Assembly (NCBI GenBank): GCA_963782045.1
Contig: CAWAIR010000018.1
Span: 124,001 to 188,000, forward strand
Direction: 5' to 3'
DNA: 64,000 bases
Origin: CAVSRC01 sp963782045
GTDB taxonomy: Bacteria > Pseudomonadota > Alphaproteobacteria > Rhizobiales > Kaistiaceae
Part shown: piece after piece, positions 50,211 to 60,537 of the stretch
How the letters are laid out: every line of letters begins with the position of its first letter
Position numbering within the stretch: position 1 is the first letter of the stretch
The notes under the pieces: generated by a model
What the model saw: the letters and a program-made list of their open reading frames with translations, nothing else
Databases searched by the model: none
What the model was told of the DNA's origin: nothing
Position numbers and translations under genes: made by a program

Positions 50211-50594
50211 TCAGCCCTTCGGGGCGAAGGTCTGCATGTAGGCCTGGATGTTCTGGAGGTCTGCGTCGGTCAGCATCTGGCCCGGCGGCTCATAGAGGCC
50301 GGTCTTGCCGAAGACGGGCATGACCCGCATGGGCCGGTCATGATCGTCCTTGCCCTCCACCACCGCCTTCTTGAAGACGGCAAAGTCCCAATAGGCGGAA
50401 TCGCCCGCGAGCTTCTTGATTCGCACGGCGCCGTCGGGGACCACATTCTGGGGGTACCCCTGACCCTTGTTGCCGTGACAGATCGCGCAGTTGTCGTTGA
50501 AGAGATCGGCACCGGCCTGAAGATCCGCCGCGAAAGTCGGCGGAATGAACGCAAAGAACGCAAGCGCAGCAGCCGAAATGAGCAGCCTGTGCAT
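50211..50594 (-). CDS. Class I cytochrome c
   Basis: 127 residues, exported (LLISAAALAFFAFIPPTFAA signal peptide). Haem motif Cys36-Ala-Ile-Cys-His40 in LFNDNCAICHGNKGQGYPQNVVPDGA, and Met92 in VMPVFG as likely sixth ligand; C-terminal helix TDADLQNIQAYMQTF. Tail-to-tail with the membrane haem protein, 76 bases apart. Soluble periplasmic electron carrier; donor and acceptor unknown. Confidence 0.93.
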   Translation of the reverse strand: MHRLLISAAALAFFAFIPPTFAADLQAGADLFNDNCAICHGNKGQGYPQNVVPDGAVRIKKLAGDSAYWDFAVFKKAVVEGKDDHDRPMRVMPVFGKTGLYEPPGQMLTDADLQNIQAYMQTFAPKG

Positions 50595-50954
50595 GGACAT
50601 CACCCCCGTTTGTGGACGTCTCCCCCAATTGAGGGACGTCGCCCTGCATTGTGGACTCATGCGACCTGTCAATTGGCTGACAACGCGCCCTGGCGGGGCT
50701 GAGCCGTCGCCACCGGCGCCGGCTGGCGCGCCGGCTTCTTCGGTCGCCGCGACGGCCTGCGGCGCGGCTTGATCCTGCGCAAAACCGGCCTTGGGGACAT
50801 GGTCTATCTAGTGGCCGAAAGCGTTGGCCGGCCGGCCGCCATCGGGCGTTCGTTCTGGCGATCGCGGGGCAATTCGCACCTTCCGCCAGCCTGCCCCCTC
50901 CTGTAGAAGCTGGCACCACAACCCAGACGACCGCATCACCTCGGAGAAGATCTC
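50595..50954. other. Intergenic region between cytochrome c gene and eno
   Basis: 360 bases without a supported gene. Near the cytochrome start an imperfect hairpin GACGTC-T-CCC / GGGACGTC (50615-50640) straddles its likely promoter. The rest must carry the eno promoter; only a GGAG ribosome site before the eno ATG is readable. Confidence 0.5.
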
Positions 50955-52241
50955 ATGACCGCGATCATCGATATCATTGGACGCGAAGTGCTCGACAGCC
51001 GCGGCAACCCCACCGTCGAGGTCGACGTAATCCTGGAGGACGGCTCGTTCGGCCGCGCCGCGGTGCCGTCCGGTGCATCGACCGGCGTCCATGAGGCGGT
51101 GGAGCTGCGCGACGGCGACAAGGCGCGCTACGGCGGCAAGGGCGTGCAGAAGGCGGTCGCCGCGGTCAATGGCGAGATTTTCGAGGCGATCGGCGGCCTG
51201 GAGGCTGAGAACCAGATCCACATCGACAAGACCATGATCGCCCTCGACGGCACGCCCAACAAGAGCCGGCTCGGCGCCAACGCCATCCTCGGCGTGTCGC
51301 TCGCCGTCGCCAAGGCGGCGGCCGAGGCCAACACGCTGCCGCTCTATCGCTATGTCGGCGGCACCAACGCGCGCATCCTGCCGGTGCCGATGATGAACGT
51401 GCTCAATGGCGGCGTTCACGCCGACAACCCGATCGATTTCCAGGAATTCATGATCGTGCCCTACGGCGCCTCGACCTTCGCCGACGCGGTACGCATGGGC
51501 GCCGAGACCTTCCACGCGCTCAAGAAGGCGCTCTCCGACGCCGGCCTCAACACCAATGTCGGCGACGAGGGCGGCTTCGCCCCCAACCTGCAGACGGCGA
51601 CCGAGGCGATCGATTTCATCGTGAAGGCGATCGAGAAGGCCGGCTACAAACCCGGCGACGACGTCGCCATCGCCCTCGACCCGGCCTCCAGCGAGTTCTT
51701 TAAGGACGGCGCTTACGTCTATGCCGGCGAGGGCGGCAAGAAGCGCAGCCCCGCCGAGCAGGTCGCCTACCTCAAGGAGCTTCTCGGCAAGTATCCGATC
51801 GTCTCCATCGAGGACGGCAATGCCGAGGATGACTGGGAGGGCTGGAAGATCGCCACCCAGGAACTCGGCGACAAGATCCAGTTGGTCGGCGACGACATCT
51901 TCGTCACCAACACCGAGCGGCTCGGCCGCGGCATCAAGGAAGGGGTCGCCAACTCGATCCTGATCAAGGTCAACCAGATCGGCTCGCTCTCCGAGACGCT
52001 CGACGCCGTCGAGATGGCCCACAAGGCCGGCTACACCAACGTCATCTCGCACCGCTCGGGCGAGACCGAGGATTCGACCATCGCCGATCTCGCCGTCGCC
52101 ACCAATTGCGGGCAGATCAAGACCGGTTCCATGTCGCGCTCCGACCGCATCGCCAAGTACAACCAGCTCATCCGCATCGAGGAAGAGCTGGGCACCGAGG
52201 CGGTGTTCGCCGGCAAGAGCGTGCTCGGCCGCAAGCGCTGA
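50955..52241 (+). CDS. eno: Enolase
   Basis: Interconverts 2-phosphoglycerate and PEP; also a degradosome component in many bacteria. 428 residues, clean frame. IIGREVLDSRGNPTVEVDV, PSGASTGVHEAVELRDG, MNVLNGGVHADNPIDFQEFMI, NVGDEGGFAPNL, SIEDGNAEDDWEGW, LIKVNQIGSLSETLDAV and SHRSGETEDSTIADLAVA are all present. Confidence 0.99.
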   Translation: MTAIIDIIGREVLDSRGNPTVEVDVILEDGSFGRAAVPSGASTGVHEAVELRDGDKARYGGKGVQKAVAAVNGEIFEAIGGLEAENQIHIDKTMIALDGTPNKSRLGANAILGVSLAVAKAAAEANTLPLYRYVGGTNARILPVPMMNVLNGGVHADNPIDFQEFMIVPYGASTFADAVRMGAETFHALKKALSDAGLNTNVGDEGGFAPNLQTATEAIDFIVKAIEKAGYKPGDDVAIALDPASSEFFKDGAYVYAGEGGKKRSPAEQVAYLKELLGKYPIVSIEDGNAEDDWEGWKIATQELGDKIQLVGDDIFVTNTERLGRGIKEGVANSILIKVNQIGSLSETLDAVEMAHKAGYTNVISHRSGETEDSTIADLAVATNCGQIKTGSMSRSDRIAKYNQLIRIEEELGTEAVFAGKSVLGRKR

Positions 52242-52324
52242 CAGAGCGCCAGGCCGGCCGTGTCCCGGGCGCACCCGCATCCTGGCACATCCGCAACACA
52301 CAGGGATCCATTGACCCCGGATTT

Positions 52325-52351
52325 GCGCTGCACCGTTTCACGCTGCAGCGC
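52325..52351. terminator. Hairpin between convergent eno and GGDEF-EAL gene
   Basis: Perfect 8-base stem GCGCTGCA (52325-52332) / TGCAGCGC (52344-52351) with an 11-base loop, in the 143-base convergent gap. Probably serves both genes. Confidence 0.55.
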
Positions 52352-52384
52352 GTCCGCGGAACGATCTCGCCTGAGCGACTGCGC

Positions 52385-53975
52385 CTATGCTGCGCTGCGG
52401 TGGGCGACCGGCGCGTGGATGGTGAGCAGCCCCGGCACCTCGGCCGCCGGCACCGGACCCGAATAGAGGAAGCCCTGGCCGACGGCGCAGCCTTGCGCCT
52501 TCAGCCAGTCGGCGTCGGCCATGTCCTCGATGCCTTCGGCGACCGTTGTCAGTCCCATCGCTTCGCCGAGGCTGATGACCGCCGCGACGATCTTGGCGCT
52601 CTGCGGATTGGTGCGGTCGGTTCCGACGAAGCTGTGGTCGATCTTGACCACGTCGAAGGGCAGTTCGCGCAGGTAGTAGAGGCTTGAATAGCCCTTGCCG
52701 AAATCGTCGATGGCAACGCGCACGCCGGCGCCCTTGAGCACTTCGATGGCCTCCCTGGCCGCCTCGATGTCGGTGACCAGCGCCGTCTCGGTCAGCTCGA
52801 CCTCCAGCCGCGACGGCGGGAAGCCGGCAGCGTCGAGGACGCCGAAGATCTTCTCGGCGAGCCGTCGGTCCTGGAACTGGGCGGGGGCGAGATTGATCGA
52901 CAGCACCAGGTTCTTGTCCCATTCGGCGGCGTCTCTGACGGCCCGCCGCAGCAGGCCGAGCGACAGCTCGCCGATGAGCCTGAGGTCCTCGGCCAGCGGA
53001 ATGAATTCAGCCGGTTCCAGCATGCCTCGGCTCGGGTGCTGCCATCGCGCCAGCACCTCGAAGCCGAAGGTGCCACCATGGGCGAGGTCGACCAGCGGCT
53101 GGTAGTAGGGAACGATGGCGTTGGTGCCGATCGCTCGCCTGAGGTCGACTTCGAGTTCCGCCCGCCGGCGCACGGCCGCGTCGATCGCCGCGTCGAAGAA
53201 GGCATAACCGACGGTCACCCCGGCCTTGGCCCGATACATGGCCATGTCTGCCCGCTGAATCAGAACTTCGGCGTCGCCGGCGTCCTCGGGATAGAGCGCG
53301 ATGCCGATGCTGGCGCCGATCTCCGCCGTCACCCCGCCGAGGTCGAAGGGCTCCTCGAGCGCGGCGTGCAAGCGGTTGGCGAAACGCTGCGCCAACTCCT
53401 TCTCGGCGCCACACAGCGCGAAGGCGAATTCGTCGCCGCCGAAGCGGGCAAGGATATCCGCGCGCCGCGTGAGCTGCTTCAGCCGGTCGGCGACCGCGAC
53501 CAGCAGCTTGTCGCCGGCCCTGTGGCCGTGGATGTCGTTGACCGCCTTGAAGCGGTTGAGATCGACCAGCAGCACGGCGAAGGTTTGCTTGCTGCGGGCG
53601 GCCCTGCTCAGGCAGCGGCCGAGCTCCTCGTCGAACAGGCGGCGGTTGGCGATGCCGGTGAGCGGGTCGTGGCGGGCGAGCATGGACGCCTCGAGCTCGG
53701 CCTGGATGCGCCGCTGGACCTCGCGGGCAAGCCGCCGGGACCGCGCGTAGAGGATGACGGCCAGGCCGACCGTGGCGATGGCGAAGGCGTTGGCGATCTC
53801 GTCGAGCTGCAAAGAACTCGTGGGAGCGGGTCACCCGATAGAACCACTCGAACGAATTGAGTTCAGCCGCGACGAAGAACCAGACGACGCCGACCGCGAT
53901 CACAGTGATCTCGATCAGGCCGAAATCTCGCCGCAACGCTGCCTGCGCGCGCCGGATTTGATCTGAAGCTGCCAT
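52385..53975 (-). CDS. Membrane GGDEF-EAL cyclic-di-GMP protein
   Basis: About 530 residues. Two membrane helices at the N-terminus (ITVIAVGVVWFFVAAEL and FAIATVGLAVILYARS) enclose a short loop, then a GGDEF domain with intact RFGGDEFAF and inhibitory I-site RRAD five residues before it. The EAL domain has EVL in place of EAL (FGFEVLARW) but keeps INLAP, ELTE, IDDFGKGYSSL, VKIDHSFV and VAEGIE, so both synthesis and hydrolysis are possible. One +1 slip near 53816 splits the second helix. The start ATG 53975 gives MAASDQIRRAQAALRRD. Signal sensed is unknown. Confidence 0.93.
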
Positions 53976-54187
53976 GGCTGCCGTCACCGAAAGTTTGCCG
54001 GTACACCGTTTTGGCGAGGGTAGACCCGGGAAGGCCTCGTAATTCTTAACGAGGGTGGCGGCCATTCGCTGCCGTGAACAGATCCTGAAGACGCCGGCGC
54101 AAATTGTCGGCATCGCAACCCTCCATTAAGGCCCGCCGGGGCAAGGTGAGCAAGCCGCCTCAGGGTAAGAGCCTCGTCCTCCAGAAC

Positions 54188-54511
54188 ATGATCACGCGTC
54201 AGTACAGGAAGAGCCCCCTTCGGCGTCTGTTGATGCCGCTCGTCGCCGCAGGCTTTCTCGCCTATTTCGGCTTTCACGCCTTCTCAGGCTCGTTCGGCAT
54301 CTGGGCGATGGACCGCCTCAATGCCGATGCCGCCCATCTCAAGGTGGAACTGGCCGGCCTGAAGAGCGAGCACGACCGCCTGGACAAGCAGGTTGCCACC
54401 GTCAGGCCGTCGAGCCTCGACGCCGATGTCGTCGACATGCAGGCGCGCATGGCGCTCAATGTCATGCGGCCGGACGAGGTCGTCATCCAGTTGGATGCAG
54501 CGCCGCATTGA
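54188..54511 (+). CDS. ftsB: Septum formation initiator FtsB
   Basis: Divisome subunit linking FtsL/FtsQ. 107 residues: basic start (MITRQYRKSPLRRL), one membrane helix (LMPLVAAGFLAYFGFHAF), a coiled coil (LNADAAHLKVELAGLKSEHDRLDKQVATV), and the C-terminal SLDADVVDMQARMALNVMRPDEVV typical of the family. Starts further upstream in frame (54104) are possible. Conserved position between eno and pdhA. Confidence 0.93.
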   Translation: MITRQYRKSPLRRLLMPLVAAGFLAYFGFHAFSGSFGIWAMDRLNADAAHLKVELAGLKSEHDRLDKQVATVRPSSLDADVVDMQARMALNVMRPDEVVIQLDAAPH

Positions 54512-54692
54512 CCGCTGCGCTATAAGTTATCCCCACCCTAGGCATGCCGGCTTTCGCCGCAGTGCGGAATAAGCATGCCTTGTCAGCATAGTAGCCTTGC
54601 GCTCCAGGCGGAACCGCGACCTTGGATTGGCGGTCGCCTTCCGCTAGTTTCGCCCCAAATAAAGCGACAAGCTCACGTTCAGGGAGTCTCGG

Positions 54693-55761
54693 ATGCCCAA
54701 GGCCCAGCGCAAGACAAACGAACGGTCGGCGGCCGCCAGCGATATCAAGTCGGCGCAGTCCTCCGTCGGGTTGGGCGCTGACATCACCACCAAGCCGGCC
54801 ACCCTCAGCCACGAGGAGGAACTCCACGCCTTCACGCAGATGCTGACCATCCGCCGTTTCGAGGAGCGTGCCGGCCAGATGTACGGCATGGGCCTCATCG
54901 GCGGCTTCTGCCACCTCTACATCGGCCAGGAGGCCGTGGTCGTCGGCATGGAGATGGCCATCAGGGACGGCGACCAGGTGATCACCGGCTATCGCGACCA
55001 CGGCCACATGCTGGCCTGCGGCATGGATCCGCGCGGCGTCATGGCGGAGCTGACCGGACGCAGCAACGGCTATTCGCACGGCAAGGGCGGCTCCATGCAC
55101 ATGTTCAGCCGCGACAAGGAGTTCTACGGCGGCCACGGCATCGTCGGCGCCTCGGTGCCGCTCGGCACCGGCATCGCCTTCGCCAACAAGTATCGCGACA
55201 ACGGCCACGTCTGCCTGACCTATTTCGGCGACGGCGCCGCCAATCAGGGCCAGGTCTACGAGAGCTTCAACATGGCCGAGCTGTGGAAGCTGCCGGTCGT
55301 CTACGTCATCGAGAACAACCGCTACGCCATGGGCACGTCGGTGACGCGCTCCTCGGCGCAGACCAACCTCGTCCAAGCGCGGCGTCTCCTTCTCGATTCC
55401 CGGCGAGCAGGTGGACGGCATGGACGTGCGCGCCGTCAAGGCCGCCGGCGAGAAGGCGGTGGAGTGGGTGCGTGCCGGCAAGGGCCCCTACATCCTGGAG
55501 ATGCTGACCTACCGCTATCGCGGCCACTCCATGTCCGATCCGGCCAAGTACCGCTCGCGCGAGGAAGTGCAGGATGTGCGCGAGCATCACGACCCGATCG
55601 AGATGGCGCGGGCGCGCATCCTCGAGCGCAAGCTCGCCAGCGAGGACGAACTGAAGGCGATCGAGAAGCGCGTGCGCGACCAGATCTCCCAGGCCGCCGA
55701 TTTCGCCCAGGCCGCGCCGGAGCCGGACCCGGCCGCGCTGTGGACCGACATCTACCACTAG
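54693..55761 (+). CDS. pdhA: Pyruvate dehydrogenase E1 component, alpha subunit
   Basis: Thiamine-diphosphate-dependent decarboxylation of pyruvate with PdhB. Motifs: RRFEERAGQMYGMGLIGGFCHLYIGQEA, SHGKGGSMHMFS, GGHGIVGASVPLGTG, the ThDP motif GDGAANQGQVYESFNMAELWKLPVVYVIENN, and YRYRGHSMSDPAKYRS at the phosphorylation-loop position. One +1 slip at about 55371. About 356 residues with an N-terminal ~40-residue extension, normal for the order. Confidence 0.97.
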
Positions 55762-55882
55762 GGGACCGGCACTTTCATGCGGCAGGATGCGGCGCGGCGA
55801 ATCGCGCCCGCGGCCGGGACCGCCAGAACCAGACATGCCCGCACCGCCTCGCAGCGACGCCGGCGAGATCAGAGGAAAGCCC

Positions 55883-57291
55883 ATGCCGATTGACGTTCTG
55901 ATGCCCGCGCTTTCGCCCACCATGGAAGAGGGCAAGCTCGCCAAGTGGCTGAAGAAGGAAGGCGACGCGGTCAAGTCCGGCGACGTGATCGCCGAGATCG
56001 AGACCGACAAGGCGACCATGGAAGTCGAGGCGGTGGACGAGGGCACGCTCGGCAAGATTCTGGTCCCGGAAGGCACCGAAAACGTCAAGGTCAACACGCC
56101 GATCGCGCTGATGCTGGGCGAGGGCGAGAGCGCCAGGCGACCGTCGCTGCAACGCCAAGCCGGCAGCCGACACTGGCCGGCCAAGAGCAACCAGCCGATG
56201 GCCGCCGCAACCGGCGACAAGAAGGCCGAGCCGCGCGCCGACGCTGCACCGGCCGCGGCGCCGAAGCGAGCCGCTGGCGGCCGATCCCGACATCCCGGCC
56301 GGCACCGAGATGGTCACCATGCGGTACGCGAGGCGCTGCGCGACGCCATGGCCGAGGAGATGCGCCGCGACGCGGACGTCTTCGTCATGGGCGAGGAGGT
56401 CGCCGAGTATCAGGGCGCCTACAAGGTCACCCAGGGCCTGCTGGAGGAGTTCGGCGCCAGGCGCGTGGTCGACACGCCGATCACCGAATACGGCTTCGCC
56501 GGCTCGGCGTCGGCGCGGCGCTCGCCGGGCTGAGGCCGATCGTCGAGTTCATGACCTGGAACTTCGCCATGCAGGCGATCGACCACATCGTCAATTCCGC
56601 CGCCAAGACGCTCTACATGTCGGGCGGCCAGATGGGCTGCCCGATCGTTTTCCGCGGTCCGAACGGCGCCGCCGCCCGCGTCGCCGCCCAGCACAGCCAG
56701 GACTATGCCGCCTGGTATGCCGCGGTCCCCGGCCTCAAGGTGGTCCAGCCCTATTCCGCCGCCGACGCCAAGGGCCTGCTCAAGGCGGCGATCCGCGATC
56801 CCAACCCGGTGGTCTTCCTCGAAAACGAAATCCTCTACGGCCACACCTTCGAGGTGCCCAAGCTCGACGACTACGTGCTGCCGATCGGCAAGGCGCGCAT
56901 CGCGCGGGCGGGCAAGGACGTGACCATCGTCTCGTGGGGCGTGGGCATGGGCTATGCGCTCAAGGCCGCCGACGAGCTCGCCGGCAGGGCATCGAGGCCG
57001 AGGTGATCGACCTGCGCACGCTGCGCCCGATGGACCTCGCCACCGTCGTCGAATCGGTCAAGAAGACCAACCGCTGCGTCACCGTCGAGGAGGCGCTGGC
57101 CGGTCGCCTCGGTGTCGTCCTACGTCGCCTCCGAGATCACGGTGCAGGCCTTCGACTATCTCGACGCGCCGGCCCTCAAGGTCACCGGCAAGGACGTGCC
57201 GATGCCCTACGCCGCCAATCTGGAGAAGCTGGCGCTGCCCAACGTCGCCGAGGTCATCGCGGCGGTCAAAGCCGTGACCTACCGGACCTGA
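55883..57291 (+). CDS. pdhB: Pyruvate dehydrogenase E1 component, beta subunit with lipoyl domain
   Basis: Rhizobial-type E1-beta carrying its own N-terminal lipoyl domain (MPIDVLMPALSPTMEEGKL, lipoylated Lys in ETDKATMEVEA), an Ala/Pro-rich linker, then the E1-beta body: REALRDAMAEEMRRDADVFVMGEEV, FMTWNFAMQAIDHIVNSAAKT, FRGPNGAAARVAAQHSQDYAAWYAAVPGLKV and EVIDLRTLRPMD. The frame changes several times in the linker (56135-56325), is shifted by one missing base near 56495 and 56990, and gains one near 57105. The repaired end reads VIAAVKAVTYRT. About 469 residues. Confidence 0.93.
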
Positions 57292-57295
57292 GCCG

Positions 57296-57601
57296 ATGGC
57301 GGGTCCGAGAGAACAGCCGATTCCTCCCGATGCACTCGTCAACGACGAGGCGGTGGAAGTCCTCCGCGCCTTCGTCGTCGATGGCGGCTTGTCGATCGCC
57401 TTCACGCGCGGCTTTGACGATCCGTCGATTTGGGGCATGGCGCTGGTCGATATCGCCCGCCACGCGGCCCGCGCCTACGCCAAGGAAGGCGTGATGGACG
57501 AGGGCGAGGCGCTCAAGCGCATTGCGGAAATGTTTGAGGCGGAGATGACCCACCAGACCGATTCCGGCCGCACGACCGAACGCAACGAGTGGGAAAACTA
57601 G
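57296..57601 (+). CDS. DUF5076 family small protein
   Basis: 101 residues, clean frame, unknown function. It reads VNDEAVEVLRAFVVDGGLSIAFTRGFDDPSIWGMALVDIARHAARAY, matching the small family habitually placed between pdhB and pdhC in Rhizobiales. It starts 4 bases after pdhB and ends 3 bases before pdhC, so it is cotranscribed; a role in the complex is inferred from position only. Confidence 0.9.
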   Translation: MAGPREQPIPPDALVNDEAVEVLRAFVVDGGLSIAFTRGFDDPSIWGMALVDIARHAARAYAKEGVMDEGEALKRIAEMFEAEMTHQTDSGRTTERNEWEN

Positions 57602-57604
57602 CCC

Positions 57605-59004
57605 ATGCCCATCAACATCCTCATGCCTGCTCTGTCGCCGACCATGGAAAAGGGCAACCTCGCCAAGTGGCTGAAGAAGGAGGGCGACGCGGTCAAGGCC
57701 GGCGACGTCATCGCCGAGATCGAGACCGACAAGGCGACGATGGAATTCGAGGCGGTGGACGAGGGCACGATCGGCAAGATCCTGGTGCCCGAGGGGACGC
57801 AGGACGTCGCCATCAACGCCCCGATCGCCGTGCTCCTGGAAGAGGGCGAGGACAAGAGCGCGATCAAGGACATGCCGGCTGCTTCCCCCTCACCCGGTCC
57901 CTCGCCTGCGGCTTCGGGACCACCCTCTCCCACGGGGGAGAGGGTCCAGCGCCCGCGCCAGCCGCCAAGGTTGCAGTTCCGGCCGCCGTCGCCCCGAGCG
58001 TCCCCTCTCCCCTGGTGGGAGAGGGACAGGGTGGGGGGCAAGAGCGTCCACCAATGGCTCTGCCGGCCGCATCATGGCCTCGCCGCTCGCCCGCCGTCTG
58101 GCGAAAGAGGCCGGCATCGACCTCGCGCAGGTCAGGGGCAGCGGCCCGCACGGCCGCGTCGTGAAGTCCGACATCGACGCCGCCAAAGCGGGCGGTGTGC
58201 CGGCCGCGGCGCCTGCCGGCTGCCGCGCCGGCGGCGAAGGCGCCGCTTGCCGCGCCATCGATGAGCGACGCGCAGATCATGAAGCTCTTCGAGGACGGCG
58301 AATACGACGTCGTCCCCCACGACAACGTGCGCAAGATCATCGCCCGGCGGCTGGTCGAGGCGAAGACCACGATCCCGCATTTCTACCTGACCGCCGATAT
58401 CGAGATCGACGCGCTGCTCGCGCTCCGCCAGCAGATCAACGCCGCGGCCCCAAGGGACAAGGACGGCAAGGCCGCCTACAAGGTCTCGGTCAACGACCTC
58501 ATCATCAAGGCGTCTGGCGATGGCGCTGATGCGCGTGCCCGACGCCAACGTGACCTGGACCGAGGGCGGCATGCTGCACCACAAGCGCGCCGACGTCGGC
58601 GTCGCGGTGGCCATCCCCGGCGGCCTCGATCACGCCCGTAGTGCGCCACGCCGACACCAAGCGCATCTCGGAAATCTCCAACGAGATGAAGGATTTCGCT
58701 GCCCGCGCCCGCACCCGCCGGCTGGCCCCGGAGGAGTATCAGGGCGGGTCTTCGGCGGTCTCCAACCTCGGCATGTTCGGCATCAAGGATTTCGCCGCCG
58801 TCATCAACCCGCCGCACGCCACCATCCTGGCGGTCGGCGCCGGCATCGAGACGCCGGTGGTGCGCGACCACAAGATCGAGATGCGCACCATCATGACGGT
58901 GACGCTGTCGACCGATCACCGCGCCGTCGACGGCGCGCTCGGCGCCCAGCTCATGTCCGCCTTCAGAGACTATCATCGAGAAGCCGGCGGCGATGCTGGC
59001 CTGA
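57605..59004 (+). CDS. pdhC: Dihydrolipoyllysine acetyltransferase (PDH E2)
   Basis: Core of the pyruvate dehydrogenase complex. One lipoyl domain (MPINILMPALSPTMEKGNL, Lys in ETDKATMEFEA), an E3/E1-binding domain (ASPLARRLAKEAGIDLAQVRGSGPHGRVVKSDI), and the catalytic domain with KTTIPHFYLTADIEID, SNLGMFGIKDFAAVINPPHATILAVG and DHRAVDGALGAQ (active His). Between the first two, 57885-58040 holds two palindromic repeats read through in frame as an odd Pro/Ser/Arg-rich linker. +1 slips near 58040, 58215, 58512, 58630 and 58970. About 460 residues. Confidence 0.95.
57922..57945. repeat. Palindromic repeat within pdhC, first
   Basis: Perfect 10-base stem ACCCTCTCCC / GGGAGAGGGT with loop ACGG. 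The preceding bases GGTCCC and GGGACC (57896-57922) make an adjoining stem. Same core as the lpxB-gltA hairpin. Located in the linker coding region. Confidence 0.75.
58003..58025. repeat. Palindromic repeat within pdhC, second
   Basis: Perfect 9-base stem CCCTCTCCC / GGGAGAGGG with loop CTGGT, followed by ACAGGGTGGGGGG. It faces the first copy across about 58 bases, as if the two form ends of one mosaic element of about 150 bases. Confidence 0.75.
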
Positions 59005-59091
59005 CGCCGGACGGGGAGGGCGCCCCGGTCTCTGGGGCGCCCGCGCGGCCGCCGCACGCCGCCAGCCGAAAGATCAAGGTGGAACCACACC

Positions 59092-60510
59092 ATGGCAGAC
59101 CAGTACGACGTGATCGTGATCGGCTCGGGCCCCGGCGGCTACGTCACCGCCATCCGCGCCGCCCAGCTCGGCCTGAAGACGGCCGTGGTCGAGAAGTCCT
59201 ATCTCGGCGGCATCTGCCTGAACTGGGGCTGCATCCCGACCAAGGCACTGCTGCGCTCGGCCGAGATCTTCCACTACATGGAGCACGCCAAGGACTACGG
59301 CCTGTCGGCGAAGGATGTGAGCTTCGACGCCGCCGCCGTGGTCAAGCGCTCGCGCGCCGTCGCGGCGCAGCTTTCCAACGGCGTCGCCTTCCTGCTCAAG
59401 AAGAACAAGGTCGATGTCATCTGGGGTTCGGCGACGATCACGCAAGCCGGCAGGATCAGCCGTCAAGGCGGCGGACAATCCGCCCAAGGGCGGCGCTCGG
59501 CGCAGGGGACTATTCGGCCAAGCACATCATCGTCGCCACCGGCGCGCGTCCGCGGGCGCTGCCCGGTCTGGAGCCCGACCAGAAGCAGGTCTGGACCTAT
59601 TTCGAGGCGATGGCGCCCGACAAGATGCCGAAATCGCTGCTGGTCGTCGGCTCCGGCGCCATCGGCATCGAGTTCGCCTCCTTCTACCGCACCATGGGTG
59701 CCGAGGTGACCGTGGTCGAAATTCTGCCGCAGATCCTGCCCGTCGAGGACGAGGAGATCGCGGCGCATGCCCGCAAGCGTTTCGAGAAGGCCGGCATCAC
59801 GATCCACACCGACACCAAGGTCGCCAAGCTCGACAAGGGCAAGGACACCATAACCGCGGTGATCGAGCACAAGGACGGCAAGAGCGAGACGCTGAAGGTC
59901 GACAAGGTGATCTCGGCGGTCGGCGTCGTCGGCAACATCGAGAACCTCGGGCTGGAGAAGCTCGGGGTGAAGACCGAACGCGGCTGCATCGTCATCGACG
60001 CAATACGGCCGCACCAACGTTGCCGGCATCTACGCCATCGGCGACGTCGCCGGCCCGCCGATGCTCGCCCACAAGGCCGAGCACGAGGGCGTCATCTGCG
60101 TCGAGGCGATCGCCGGCAAGACGCCGCACGCGATGGACAAGCTGAAGATTCCGGGCTGCACCTACTGCAACCCGCAGATCGCCTCGGTCGGTCTCACCGA
60201 GGCCAAGGCCAAGGCGGCCGGCTACGACATCCGCGTCGGCAAGTTCCCCGCCATCGGCAACGGCAAGGCGATCGCGCTGGGCGAGCCGGACGGCCTGGTC
60301 AAGACCATCTTCGACAAGAAGACCGGCCAGCTTCTCGGCGCCCACATGGTCGGCGCCGAGGTGACCGAACTGATTCAGGGGTTCGTCGTCGCCATGAACC
60401 TGGAGACGACGGAGGAGGAGCTGATCGAGACGGTGTTCCCGCACCCGACGCTCTCCGAAATGATGCACGAGAGCGTGCTGGCGGCCTACGGCCGCGTCAT
60501 CCACGTCTAG
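59092..60510 (+). CDS. lpd: Dihydrolipoyl dehydrogenase (PDH E3)
   Basis: Reoxidises dihydrolipoyl groups with NAD+. FAD site VIVIGSGPGGYVTAIRAAQLGLKTAVVEK, redox disulfide GGICLNWGCIPTKALL, NAD site LLVVGSGAIGIEFASFYRTMGAEVTVVE, GDVAGPPMLAHKAEHEG, and the C-terminal His-Glu dyad HPTLSEMMHE. Slips of the frame near 59460-59500 and at about 60003. About 472 residues. Confidence 0.97.
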
Positions 60511-60537
60511 AGGCCGCTCTCGCTGAGGACGGATTTC

